Notes: generated by a model not told the origin, from the letters alone. Counted from the first letter of the stretch, positions 25,121 through 33,705 are shown. The stretch: 64,000 nucleotides of DNA from Streptomyces sp. NK08204 (GCF_020400585.1 NZ_JAINVF010000005.1:1-64000); one strand, 5' to 3'. Numbers and translations: made by a program.

Positions 25121-25198
25121 GGTGGGTTTTCCGTTCTTCTGGGTTCCGGGACGTACTGGGACGTCGACGCGGCACCGCGCGTCGTCGGCTCGTGCGCG

Positions 25199-25696
25199 TC
25201 AGGCGGTCAGGTCGGCCAGCTCGGCGCCGAGCTGGGCGCGCAGCCGTTGCAGAGCGCGCATGCTCCGGGCTCGGACGGCTCCCGGCGACAGCTTGAGGAC
25301 CTGAGAGGTCTCCTCCACCGAGCGGTCCTCCCAGTAGCGGAGCACCAGCACCGCACGGTCCTTGGCCGTCAGCTGGGCCAGCCCGTCGAGCAAGGCCATC
25401 CGTAGCTCCGCGTCCGGGGCCGGCCCTGCCGCGTCGGGCAGCCGGTCGCTGGGGCGCTCGGTGGAACTGCGGCGCCTGCGCTGGGAGATGTAGGTGCGCA
25501 CCAGCACCGTGTCGGCATAGGCCACCGGGGAGCCCGCACGGCTGATCCGCCGCCAGGAGCGGTACATCTTGGCGAGAGTTTCCTGGACCAGGTCCTCGGC
25601 GAGGTGCCAGTCGCCGGTGAGCAGGCAGGCCGTCCGGAACAGCGGCCCGCTGCGGGCGACTGCGAACTCCAGGTAGTCCGCGGGAGCTTCCCTCAC
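25199..25696 (-). CDS. SigE-family ECF sigma factor
   Basis: 165 aa. Region 2 holds LFRTACLLTGDWHLAEDLVQ, ETLAKMYRSWRRI and ADTVLVRTYISQRRRR. Region 4 has LPLxx-type QLTAKDRAVLVLRYWEDRSV and the HTH ETSQVLKLSPGAVRARSMRAL. The TGDWHLAEDLVQETL wording is the hallmark of the Streptomyces SigE-like ECF group. The GTG at 25696 follows AAGGA at 8 nt; the frame upstream is open but non-coding in character. It leads the operon with the membrane protein at 23837. Confidence 0.9.
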   Translation of the reverse strand: MREAPADYLEFAVARSGPLFRTACLLTGDWHLAEDLVQETLAKMYRSWRRISRAGSPVAYADTVLVRTYISQRRRRSSTERPSDRLPDAAGPAPDAELRMALLDGLAQLTAKDRAVLVLRYWEDRSVEETSQVLKLSPGAVRARSMRALQRLRAQLGAELADLTA

Positions 25697-25899
25697 CGTG
25701 TTGTCCTTTCGGGGTCGAACGTCATCTCTTACACGCGTTGAGGGTGCTTCCGCGTTACGCCCCGACGGCACGTGAGCCCAAGTGATGGGGACGGACCAGG
25801 CAGCGGGCGGGTGGTCGCCGACACGGAACGTCTCCCGGTCCGCGTCGTTGTGCCAGAGCCGAGCGGTTTTCCCAGCAGCCGTACACGGAGGGCCGCCGC

Positions 25900-27240
25900 A
25901 TGACCGCAGACCCAGCAGCCGCAGCCGCCCGCCGGGCGCGGGCGGCGGTGACGGCGGTCTTCTTCGTCCACGGCGCGGTTTTCGCCTCCTGGGCCTCCAG
26001 GGTTCCCGCCGTGCAGGCCGAGCTCCGGCTGTCCGACGGGCTTCTGGGCCTGGTACTGGCCGGTCCGGGAATCGGCGCGCTGGTCGGCAGCCAGGCGGGC
26101 GGGCTGCTGGTGCGGCGGCTCGGCAGCCGTGCAGTGAGCGCGATGGCGCCTGTGGCTCTGAGCGTGCCGCTGGGCCTCATCCCCGCGGCACGCTCGGCGT
26201 GGATCCTGATGGGCCTGCTGGTGTTTCTCGGAGCGGCCGACGGGTGCACGTCGGTGGCCATGAACGCTTCGGCGGTCGTCGTGCAGCGGCGGTACGGACG
26301 GGCGGTGCTCAACTCGATGCACGCCGTCCGCAGCATCGGTGCCGTCGTCGGCGGGCTGGCAGGAGTGGCTGCGGCGGCCCTCGGTCTGGCGCTGACGACC
26401 CAGTTCGTGCTCATGGCCACCGTCCTCGCCGTCGTGTCGGCGGCAGCGGCCTACGGGCTCGGGTCGCAGCGGCAGCCCGCGCAGCATGTGCAGCATGTGC
26501 AGCATGTGCAGCGGACCGACCGCACTGGGCAGGCAGAACGGACCAGGACGACGGGGGCGGGAGCCGGGGCGGGAACCGGGACGGGAGCCGGGGTGCAGCC
26601 CGCGGACGGGCGCTCCTGCGCCATGGGCGGAGGAGGGGCGGCCGGGCGGGGAGCGGACCGGCGGGTGATCGTTCTGCTGCTCACGCTGATGACCTTCCTC
26701 GCCGCATGGGTGGAGGACGCCCCGGCCTCCTGGAGCGGCGTGTATCTGCGGCACGTGGGCGCGGACGCCGCTACCGCCGCGGCCGGATACGCGGCCTTCT
26801 CGGCCGGGTCGGTCCTCGCCCGGCTGTTCAACGACTGGATGGTCGACCGCATCGGCTGGGCCCGCCTCATCCGGGTAGGCGCTCTGTGCTGCTCCGCCGC
26901 GCTGGCCGGGGCACTGCTGCTGGGGCAGCCCGGCGTCACGCTGGCGGCGCTCGTGGTCGCCGGTGCGGGAATCAGCGCGGTGTTTCCCGGCGCGTTCACG
27001 GTCGCAGCCGGGCTCCCCCACGCGGCTCAGGCCATGGGACATGTCGGCTTCGCCGGGAATCTCGGCTGGCTGCTCGTCTCCCCCGTCATCGGCGGCCTGG
27101 CCACGCTCGTCGGTCTGCCCACTGCCCTCGGCCTTCTGGTTGTCGCGGCAGCGACCATCGCCGGCCTGGCCCCGATCACCCGCTCGGCCACACCGGCGCG
27201 CTCGGCTGCGCGGCAGACCGCCCACGAGGTGAACAGCTGA
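25900..27240 (+). CDS. MFS transporter with repeat-rich central loop
   Basis: 446 aa, two six-helix halves. The first half has FFVHGAVFASWASRVPAVQ and GLLGLVLAGPGIGALVGSQ. The second begins VIVLLLTLMTFLAAWVEDAP and contains GSVLARLFNDWMVDRIGWARL. This wording is like the sugar/drug MFS members related to YbjJ-type permeases. The loop joining the halves (about residues 195-255) is low in complexity: three exact copies of a 9-nt unit at 26481-26507 encode HVQHVQHVQ, followed by Gly/Ala/Thr-rich sequence. ACGGAGGG precedes the ATG. Substrate unknown. Confidence 0.85.
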   Translation: MTADPAAAAARRARAAVTAVFFVHGAVFASWASRVPAVQAELRLSDGLLGLVLAGPGIGALVGSQAGGLLVRRLGSRAVSAMAPVALSVPLGLIPAARSAWILMGLLVFLGAADGCTSVAMNASAVVVQRRYGRAVLNSMHAVRSIGAVVGGLAGVAAAALGLALTTQFVLMATVLAVVSAAAAYGLGSQRQPAQHVQHVQHVQRTDRTGQAERTRTTGAGAGAGTGTGAGVQPADGRSCAMGGGGAAGRGADRRVIVLLLTLMTFLAAWVEDAPASWSGVYLRHVGADAATAAAGYAAFSAGSVLARLFNDWMVDRIGWARLIRVGALCCSAALAGALLLGQPGVTLAALVVAGAGISAVFPGAFTVAAGLPHAAQAMGHVGFAGNLGWLLVSPVIGGLATLVGLPTALGLLVVAAATIAGLAPITRSATPARSAARQTAHEVNS

Positions 27241-27504
27241 GGGGAGTGCGTCACGCAGGTGCCCGGCAGTACCGGCCCGACTCCGACGCTGTCATGGCAC
27301 GGCACCCGGTACGCCCTTCCCCTGCTTCGCACCGGCTCCGCGGACCGGCCGGCGCCGGCTGCGGCGTTCGCCGTACGGGCCGGGGCCGCCGTGCACGGGG
27401 GAGCGCATCCGGCGGGCCCGCGCAGAGGCAGGCGCAGGGCACGGACGGCGCATTTCGGAAGTGCGGGGATGCACCGAACGGCGGGCGCGGTAAGGATGGC
27501 TGGC

Positions 27505-28170
27505 ATGACGTGCATGGCCATCGTCGGTGCCGGGCCGGGGCTCGGTGCCGCCGTCGCTCGTCGGTTCGGGCGGGAGGGGTTCGCCGTGGCCCTGGTCGCC
27601 CGGGACGAGGAGCGGCTCGCGGCGCTGGTCGGGGACCTCGCCGCCGAGGGCGTGACCGCGCGGGGCTTTGCCGCCGATGTGCGCAAGCCGGAGGACCTGG
27701 TCAGGGCGCTGGCGGCGGCGGGTGAGGAGCTGGGCACCATCGAGGTGCTCCAGTACAGCCCCGTGCCGCACCGGGACTTCATGCGGCCGGTGCTGGAGAC
27801 CCGGTACCGGGACCTGCTCGGGCCGATCGAGTTCTCGGTGTACGGGCCGGTCGCCGCCGTACAGCAGGTACTGCCCGGCATGCGGGCGCTCGGGCGCGGG
27901 ACCATCCTGTTCGTCAACGGCGGGAGCGCCGCCGTACCGCATCCGGAGCGGGCGGGGACGTCGATCGCGTTCGCCGCGGAGACCGCGTACGGGCACCTGC
28001 TGCACGACCGGCTGGCCGGCGAGGGCATCCACGTGGCCCAGCTGGTGATTCCGGGGGTCATCACGGCCGGGCACGTCCGCAAGGATCCGGCCGTGCTCGC
28101 GGAGCTGCTGTGGGGCATGCACCGGGACCGGCACGGGTTCCGGCACTACGCCGACGACCTGGACAGCTGA
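27505..28170 (+). CDS. SDR-fold protein lacking the usual catalytic pair
   Basis: 221 aa. The Rossmann dinucleotide loop VGAGPGLGAAVARRF is good, followed by VALVARDEERLAAL and FAADVRKPEDLV. Where the short-chain dehydrogenase YxxxK is expected, aligned by the following GEGIHVAQLVIPGV, the sequence is FAAET, so neither Tyr nor Lys is present. It may therefore be a binding or regulatory protein rather than a dehydrogenase. The start ATG at 27505 has TAAGGATGG upstream; an ATG nine nt earlier is less well placed. No operon partner. Confidence 0.78.
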   Translation: MTCMAIVGAGPGLGAAVARRFGREGFAVALVARDEERLAALVGDLAAEGVTARGFAADVRKPEDLVRALAAAGEELGTIEVLQYSPVPHRDFMRPVLETRYRDLLGPIEFSVYGPVAAVQQVLPGMRALGRGTILFVNGGSAAVPHPERAGTSIAFAAETAYGHLLHDRLAGEGIHVAQLVIPGVITAGHVRKDPAVLAELLWGMHRDRHGFRHYADDLDS

Positions 28171-28221
28171 CCCGCGCGGTCGGGTCCGGCCCCAGTCCGA
28201 TCAGGCTGCCGTCCACCCGAG

Positions 28222-28250
28222 TTGTCCTGCATGGAGTGATTTCGTAGGTC
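28222..28250 (+). promoter_or_regulatory. Candidate promoter of the glpF-like gene
   Basis: TTGTCC (28222-28227), a 17-nt spacer and TAGGTC (28245-28250) match the vegetative -35/-10 pattern 45 nt before the GTG start. No operator was recognised. Confidence 0.35.
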
Positions 28251-28294
28251 AATATGGTGATGTTGGCCGTATTGCTCTCTTCAAGGGGGCCTCC

Positions 28295-29242
28295 GTGGCT
28301 GTCGAAATCCCCCCGCTGATCAGGCCCTCACGACTGCGGGCCAGAGGCGGCCTGCTGGGCGAGTGCATGGCGGAGTTCCTCGGGACGTTCGTCCTCATCT
28401 CCTTCGGCTGCGGCGTGGTCGCGATGGCGGTCACCGCGCTGCCCGGCTCGGGTCGTGCCGCCACCCCCACGACGATCTTCCTCGCGGCGGGTGACTGGCT
28501 GCTGATCACCTGGGGCTGGGCCATGGCCGTCGTCTTCGGCGTGTACGTCGCCGGCGGCGTCAGCGGCGCCCACATCAACCCGGCGGTGACGGTCGCGATG
28601 GCGGTGCGCCGCGGGTTCTCCTGGGCGAGGGTGCTGCCGTACATCTTCTCGCAGGTGCTGGGCGCGTTCGCGGGCGCGGCGCTGGTCTACCTGGTCTACC
28701 GCGACGCGATCAACGCCTACGACGGTGCCGTTCCGGGGCCGAAGGTGAACGGACACACCAACGCCACCTTCTCCGTCTTCGCGACGTTCCCGGCGGCCTA
28801 CTTCCACGGCGGCGTCTGGGGGCCGCTGATCGACCAGATCGTCGGTACGGCCTTCCTGGTGATGTTCGTCGTCGCCATCGTGGACCTGCGCAACCAGGCC
28901 GTGAAGGCGAACCTCGGACCGCTGCTGGTGGGCTTCGCAGTCGCCGCGATCGGCATGTCGTACGGCGCCAACGCGGGCTACGCCATCAACCCGGCCCGTG
29001 ACTTCGGACCGCGGCTGTTCACGTGGCTGGCCGGCTGGAAGAGCCTGGCGTTCCCGGGGAGCCTGTCGGGGGTGTACAGCGGCTACTGGTGGATCCCGAT
29101 CGTCGGGCCGATCACCGGCGGGGTCATCGGGGTTCTGGTGTACGACCTGTTCATCGGGGACGTCCTGTTCGTGCGCGGTCGGCTGGGCGAGCTGCCGGAG
29201 CCGGGGCTGACGCGTCCGGTGCGGACCACGGACGAGGAGTAG
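28295..29242 (+). CDS. Aquaporin-family glycerol facilitator
   Basis: 315 aa, six membrane helices. Both MIP half-helix motifs are present: GAHINPAVTVA (first) and YAINPARDFGPRL (second). The Asp after NPAR marks the glycerol-conducting GlpF group rather than water-only channels. An insert with NGHTNATFSVFATFPAAYFHGG precedes the second half. The GTG at 28295 follows AAGGGGG. Usually glpF is followed by glpK; here no kinase gene follows, so the channel may serve small neutral solutes more generally. Confidence 0.92.
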   Translation: MAVEIPPLIRPSRLRARGGLLGECMAEFLGTFVLISFGCGVVAMAVTALPGSGRAATPTTIFLAAGDWLLITWGWAMAVVFGVYVAGGVSGAHINPAVTVAMAVRRGFSWARVLPYIFSQVLGAFAGAALVYLVYRDAINAYDGAVPGPKVNGHTNATFSVFATFPAAYFHGGVWGPLIDQIVGTAFLVMFVVAIVDLRNQAVKANLGPLLVGFAVAAIGMSYGANAGYAINPARDFGPRLFTWLAGWKSLAFPGSLSGVYSGYWWIPIVGPITGGVIGVLVYDLFIGDVLFVRGRLGELPEPGLTRPVRTTDEE

Positions 29243-29784
29243 CGGAGGTCTGCGGATCCGGTGCGGGCCCTGCCGCCGGGGGGATCGGACGGACTGGCGT
29301 CCGGGGCGTTCGCTGCGGGGTGTGATCCGGGAGCGGGGGCGCCGCCGATGGCGGTACAGACCCGACGGCCACCCGGCCGTCGCGCCCGCGTGCGGGGCGG
29401 GGCCGGGCGTGCCTGGCGTCCACCCCCGGCGACCCTCCCCCGTCCGTGAGCCTCGCCGCGCCCGGCCGTCGGCCGGGCAGCCCGATCCCCGGCGCCGCCC
29501 GCCGGGCACTGTCGCACCCGGGTGTGGGCGACGACGCGTGGCCACCGTCCGCGCCCGGGGCGCTGTGGCCCCGCCGGACACCGTGCCCGCCGCGCCCTAC
29601 GACCTGCGGCACCGGCCCGGACGCCCCCAGGCGCGTGCGGCCCCGAACCACCTGGCAGCGACATCGCAGCAGGCGTCCGCGTCCGCCCGCACCGCGCCTT
29701 CGTCCCGCCACCCCGCACGAAGATCCCCGTCCCCGCACCCAGGTCGAGCCCGGTGCCGAGCTGGAGACCCGGGACCGCCCGCGT
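29243..29784. other. Intergenic region without recognised genes
   Basis: About 540 bp of very high GC between convergent genes. Open frames exist on both strands but are Arg/Pro-rich shadows with no domain or start signal. I see no RNA gene, insertion sequence or clear gene fragment here. Confidence 0.6.
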
Positions 29785-29801
29785 GTCCACAGGCTGTGGA
29801 C
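29785..29801. repeat. Short palindrome resembling paired DnaA boxes or a terminator
   Basis: GTCCACAG-G-CTGTGGAC is a perfect 8-bp inverted repeat just past the stop of the reverse gene ending at 29810. It embeds GTGTCCACA and, on the other strand, TCGTCCACA, each one base from the DnaA box TTGTCCACA. A small terminator-like hairpin is the simpler reading. Confidence 0.35.
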
Positions 29802-29809
29802 GACGCCGG

Positions 29810-31246
29810 TCACCAGCCCGTCAGCAGCAGGTGGTTGAGGAGGAGCGCGAGCACCGCCTGGGCGGTCAGCCAGGGGCGTGGGCGGGGGAGGAAGGCGCAG
29901 GCGGCGAGGAGCCATACCGCGAACGGGAGCCAGATGCGTTCCGTCTCGGCCTTGCTCATGCCGGACAGGTCGGCGACGAGGAGGGCGAGGAAGACGGCGG
30001 CGAGAAGCAGGGCCAGGCGCGTGGGGGCCGGGCGGGCGGAGACCAGGCGCGTGGAAGTCGGGCGCGTGGAAGTCGGGCGCGTGGAGGTCGGGCGCGTGGA
30101 GGTCGAGGTGGTGCGGTGGGTGAGGGCTGTGGCGGTGCGGCGCAGGCCCGCCGCCGTCGCCGGGCCGGTGATCAGCACCGTGCAGGCGAGGTTGGCCCAT
30201 ACCCAGTAGCCGTAGGGGCGGGTGCCGCCGACGCCCTGGTAGTAGCGGGTGATCAGCAGCCGGTACGCCGTCCACCAGTCGAAGCCGGCGAGCGTGAAGG
30301 CCAGCGGGACGACGGCGGAGCCCGCCAGGAGGGCCGGGAGGAGGGCGGGGCGGGCGAGCACCGTGGGCCCGGCGAGGAGCAGCACCGCCGCGCAGGGCAG
30401 GGCGATGAGCGTGAGGCCGTAGGAGAGGTAGCAGCTCAGGCCCAGAAGGAGGCCCGAGGCTGCCGCCAGGGCGGGGGAACGGCCGGTCACCGCCAGGGCC
30501 AGCAGGGCCACCGACCAGGCCGCCACCGCCGCGAAGTACGCGTCCGCGGACGCGCCCAGCCACACCGCCGCCGGTGCCAGGACCAGGAAGGGGGCCGCAC
30601 GGCGGGCCAGGGATTCGTCGGCCAGGGCGCGCACGGTGACCAGGACCGCCACCGACGCCGTCGCGCCGGCCAGCACGCACCACAGCCCCGCCCAGCCGCC
30701 GCCGCGCAGCCCGGTCCGGTCGAGGAGGACGAAGGTCAGGGTGGCCGCCGGCGGGTGTCCGGCGACGTGGGCGGGCCACGGGTCCGGGGTGCCGGCGACG
30801 ATGTGATGGGTGAAGTCGCGCAGGGTGCCGGGGATGTCGTGGAAGCGGTCGATGACTCTGAGGTACTCGTTGTGGCCGGTGAGGCGGGATGCGATGCCCC
30901 GGTGCCAGCCGTCCACCAGGGCCAGGGAGAGGATCCAGGCCGTGGTCGCCGCCCAGGCCGTCGCCAGCAGGGGGCGCCAGGAGAGGCGGGCGGCCAGCGT
31001 GGGGCCGTAGGCGACGGTGGCGGCGGCCAGGAGTACGGCCCCGGGGGTGCCCGGACCCGCATGGGGGTCCCAGTCGGCCAGCAGGGGCGGCCAGCGTACG
31101 AAGAGGGTGCCGTAGGTGAACTGGATGTGCCGTCCGACCAGCACGGCGGCCGTCACCAGCAGGGCGGCGGCCCCGGCGGCGTACAGGTCACGGCGCAGGC
31201 AACGGGGGTCGGAACGGCGCTCGGACCGGGTGCGGGAGAGGGTCAC
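29810..31246 (-). CDS. Polytopic GT-C-like membrane protein (possible mannosyltransferase)
   Basis: 478 aa, about 11 to 13 membrane helices. An early extracytoplasmic loop contains TYGTLFVRWPPLLADWDPHA and later SRLTGHNEYLRVIDRFHDIP, TPDPWPAHVAGHPPAATL. Acidic and His residues in loops of this kind are the mark of GT-C polyprenyl-sugar-dependent transferases, though no full motif is certain. The C-terminal half has a tandem S-T-R-P-T repeat. The GTG at 31246 has TACGTT 9 nt upstream and no ribosome-binding site, which suggests a leaderless mRNA; a GTG at 31285 is possible. It is divergent from the Moco enzyme gene at 31359. Confidence 0.7.
   Translation of the reverse strand: MTLSRTRSERRSDPRCLRRDLYAAGAAALLVTAAVLVGRHIQFTYGTLFVRWPPLLADWDPHAGPGTPGAVLLAAATVAYGPTLAARLSWRPLLATAWAATTAWILSLALVDGWHRGIASRLTGHNEYLRVIDRFHDIPGTLRDFTHHIVAGTPDPWPAHVAGHPPAATLTFVLLDRTGLRGGGWAGLWCVLAGATASVAVLVTVRALADESLARRAAPFLVLAPAAVWLGASADAYFAAVAAWSVALLALAVTGRSPALAAASGLLLGLSCYLSYGLTLIALPCAAVLLLAGPTVLARPALLPALLAGSAVVPLAFTLAGFDWWTAYRLLITRYYQGVGGTRPYGYWVWANLACTVLITGPATAAGLRRTATALTHRTTSTSTRPTSTRPTSTRPTSTRLVSARPAPTRLALLLAAVFLALLVADLSGMSKAETERIWLPFAVWLLAACAFLPRPRPWLTAQAVLALLLNHLLLTGW
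30016..30105. repeat. 15-bp tandem repeat inside the GT-C-like gene
   Basis: Four clean copies of a 15-bp unit starting GCGCGTGGAAGTCGG cover 30046-30105, preceded by two degenerate copies (30016-30045). In the reverse gene they encode repeated STRPT pentapeptides in a loop between helices. The unit length keeps the frame. Confidence 0.85.
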
Positions 31247-31358
31247 AGCCGCAACGTAGGGGGCCGGGCGTGCGGAGGCCGCCACCAGCGGGTGTACGTC
31301 AGCGTTTCGTCATCACTTCCGCACCTTTTCATGGGGATTCGCGGCCTACGGTCGGGGC

Positions 31359-32600
31359 ATGCGAGACGATCCCCGGCTGCCCACCTCCCCCGGCTTCTGG
31401 CGCAGCCCGCTGCGCGGCCCCTGGCTCACCTCGGTGCTCGGTCTCGTCCTGCTCACCGGCATCACCGCGCTGTTCGTGACGGGCCTGGTGTCGTACGCCG
31501 CCTACAACCCGGGGCTCTCCCCGGTGAACGACACGACGCCGGACAAGGGTGTCCTCGGCTTCTACCTCTTTTCCTGGCCGACGGACCCGGTGTGGCTGTA
31601 CCGCTTCACGCAGGGCCTGCACGTCACCCTCGGCGTCACCCTGGTCCCCGTGCTGCTGGCCAAGCTGTGGTCGGTGGTGCCGAAGCTGTTCGAGCTGCCG
31701 CCCGCCCGCTCCCTCGCGCACGCGCTGGAACGGCTCTCGCTGCTGCTCCTCGTCGGCGGCGGGCTGTTCGAGTTCACCACCGGGGTGCTCAACGTCCAGC
31801 TGGACTACGTGTTCCCCGGCTCCTTCTACCCCCTGCACTTCTACGGGGCGTGGGTGTTCTTCGCCGCGTTCGTGGCGCATGCGGTGTTGAAGGTCCCGGT
31901 GGCGCTGCGCGCCCTTCGCCGGCGGCTGGGGCCGCAGGAGGCGACAGGCCTCGTCCCCGCGCGCCCCGACCCGCCCACCGTGTCCCGCCGGGGCGCCCTG
32001 TGGCTCGTCGGCGGCGGCTCGCTGCTGCTGTTCGTGACGACCGTCGGGCAGAGCCTGGGCGGCCCCTTCCGCCGCACGGCCCTGCTCGCACCGCACGGCG
32101 GCCCGGATCCGGGCGGCGGCCCGAACGGCTTCCAGATCAACAAGACGGCCGCCTACGCCGGGGTCACCACCGCCGACACCCATGAGGACGCCTGGCGGCT
32201 CGTCGTCACCGGACGGGCCGGAAGGACCGTCCGCCTCAGCCGCGCCCAGCTGCTGCGGCTACCGCTGCACAGCTCGTCGTTGCCGATCGCCTGCGTGGAG
32301 GGCTGGTCGACCGCCGACCAGTGGTGGCGCGGGGTACGGCTGCGCGACCTCGCGGTGCTCGCCGGGTACGACGGCGACCCGCCGGACGTGCTCGTGGAGT
32401 CCCTGCAACGCCACGGCGCCTTCCGCCGCGCGGCGCTGCGCGCCAACCAGGTCGCCGACCCGCGCTCGCTGCTCGCCCTGTACGTCAACGGCGAGGAACT
32501 GAGCCCCGACCACGGCTACCCGGCGCGCGTCATCGTCCCCGCCGCGCCCGGGGTGCTCAACACCAAGTGGGTGACCCGGCTGACCTTCGGAGACCTGTGA
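31359..32600 (+). CDS. Cytochrome b561-like / molybdopterin oxidoreductase fusion protein
   Basis: 413 aa. Residues about 1-200 are a membrane module with helices LTSVLGLVLLTGITALFVTG, a long periplasmic loop, FTQGLHVTLGVTLVPVLLAK, LLLLVGGGLFEFTTGVL and YPLHFYGAWVFFAAFVAHAV; the histidines could bind heme. A fifth helix (ALWLVGGGSLLLFVTTVG) leads to a C-terminal sulfite-oxidase-type Moco domain with the cysteine ligand in LPIACVEGWSTADQWWRG and a final VTRLTFGDL. The predicted role is an extracytoplasmic reductase or oxidase fed from the quinone pool. A leaderless start fits (TACGGT 6 nt before the ATG). It overlaps the next gene by 1 nt. Confidence 0.85.
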   Translation: MRDDPRLPTSPGFWRSPLRGPWLTSVLGLVLLTGITALFVTGLVSYAAYNPGLSPVNDTTPDKGVLGFYLFSWPTDPVWLYRFTQGLHVTLGVTLVPVLLAKLWSVVPKLFELPPARSLAHALERLSLLLLVGGGLFEFTTGVLNVQLDYVFPGSFYPLHFYGAWVFFAAFVAHAVLKVPVALRALRRRLGPQEATGLVPARPDPPTVSRRGALWLVGGGSLLLFVTTVGQSLGGPFRRTALLAPHGGPDPGGGPNGFQINKTAAYAGVTTADTHEDAWRLVVTGRAGRTVRLSRAQLLRLPLHSSSLPIACVEGWSTADQWWRGVRLRDLAVLAGYDGDPPDVLVESLQRHGAFRRAALRANQVADPRSLLALYVNGEELSPDHGYPARVIVPAAPGVLNTKWVTRLTFGDL

Positions 32601-33091
32601 TGCGACGACCTGGGCTGCGACGGCCCGTGCTGCGACGCCGGCTGCCTCCCGTCGGCAGGCCGCTGCACCTTCTGCTGCTCGCCTGTTCGTTCGCGCTCGC
32701 CGGTTATGCGGGGGTGCGGCTGCTGGCCGGTGACTGGTTCGCGGTGGCGGTGTGGTTCGTGGGAGCCGCGCTGCTGCACGATCTGGTGCTGGTGCCGCTG
32801 TACGGGACGGCGGACCGGGCGGTGGCGCGGGGGCTCCGGGCGGCCGGGCGGCGGGCCTGGACGCCGTACGTGCGGGTCCCCGCCGTACTGTCGGGGCTGT
32901 TGCTGCTGGTCTGGTTCCCGCTGATCCTCGACCTGGTGGACCGGCGTTACCGTTCGGCCACCGGTGTCTCCGCCGACGTCTTCCTCGGCCGCTGGCTGCT
33001 GATCACCGCCGTGCTGTTCGGCGGCTCGGCCCTGCTGCTCGTGCTGCGGGGGCGCAGGGCGACGAAACGGCGGTCGCCGGCCGCCCACTGA
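32600..33091 (+). CDS. Small integral membrane protein coupled to the Moco enzyme gene
   Basis: 163 aa with four hydrophobic helices (HLLLLACSFALAGYAGVRLL, FAVAVWFVGAALLHDLVLVP, VPAVLSGLLLLVWFPLIL, WLLITAVLFGGSALLLVL) and basic tails. Its ATG overlaps the Moco gene stop (TGATG) with GGAG 8 nt upstream, so the two are translationally coupled. It may be an accessory membrane subunit. Its last 145 bp overlap the convergent methyltransferase gene. Confidence 0.8.
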   Translation: MRRPGLRRPVLRRRLPPVGRPLHLLLLACSFALAGYAGVRLLAGDWFAVAVWFVGAALLHDLVLVPLYGTADRAVARGLRAAGRRAWTPYVRVPAVLSGLLLLVWFPLILDLVDRRYRSATGVSADVFLGRWLLITAVLFGGSALLLVLRGRRATKRRSPAAH

Positions 33092-33705
33092 GCGGCGGTC
33101 CGCCAGCCGGCGCCCCGGGCCAGCCGCAGCAGGGCCGGGGTGCCGGTCCGCGCCCACGCAAACGGGGCACCGACGGCTTCCCGGCCCGGGGTGACGACCT
33201 GGACGCGTATGCGTTCGTCGACGTCCGCCTGTGCCGTCTCCGCGATCAGCAGGCCGCCGGGGCGCAGAAGCTGACCCATCCGGTGCAGCAGTGCCGCCGG
33301 GTCGCCGCCGATGCCGATGTTGCCGTCCATGAGCAGGACCGTGCCCCAACGGCCCTCGCCGGGCAGCGGTTCGAAGACCGAGCGGCGCAGCGCCTGACCG
33401 CCGCTGCCGATGGTGCGGGACACGGCGGCCTCGCTGACGTCGACACCGAGGACGGTACGGCCCCGGGCGGCGAGTTCCGCCACCAGGCGGCCCGGTCCGC
33501 AGCCGACGTCGAGCACGGCACCCTCGCACCGGTCCAGCACCGCCCGGTCGGCCTTGTCCGCCCCCGCACACCACCGCTCCACCTCCAGCGGCAGCAGCCG
33601 GCCGTCGTCGCGGCGCAGGAACAGCGGGCCCCGGCCGGTGCGCAGGGCGGCGGAGTAGGGGTCGGCGGCGGCCCAGGGCGCGGTGTCGGCGGGAGCCGTG
33701 GTCAC
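32947..33705 (-). CDS. SAM-dependent methyltransferase (class I)
   Basis: 252 aa. The SAM-binding motif I is AVLDVGCGPGRLVAELAARG, followed by VLGVDVSEAAV and later LLRPGGLLIAETA. The start VTTAPADTAPWAAADPYSAAL is the GTG at 33705, overlapping the stop of the DUF2064 gene (GTGA). The last ~35 residues (after FVALRPR) are Ser/Pro-rich and lie antisense to the coding end of the 32600 gene; homologues would be expected to end near FVALRPR, so the extension may be recent. It is the third gene of a coupled operon with GT2 and DUF2064 genes; the acceptor is unknown. Confidence 0.85.
   Translation of the reverse strand: MTTAPADTAPWAAADPYSAALRTGRGPLFLRRDDGRLLPLEVERWCAGADKADRAVLDRCEGAVLDVGCGPGRLVAELAARGRTVLGVDVSEAAVSRTIGSGGQALRRSVFEPLPGEGRWGTVLLMDGNIGIGGDPAALLHRMGQLLRPGGLLIAETAQADVDERIRVQVVTPGREAVGAPFAWARTGTPALLRLARGAGWRTAAQWAAGDRRFVALRPRSTSSRAEPPNSTAVISSQRPRKTSAETPVAER

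Noticed and set aside
30016-30105. CRISPR-like array
   Set aside because: The units are directly adjacent without spacers and encode peptide repeats.
29322-32185. Long forward frames opposite the GT-C-like gene
   Set aside because: Composition of Arg/Gly/Glu-rich antisense sequence; the reverse frame codes for clear membrane helices.
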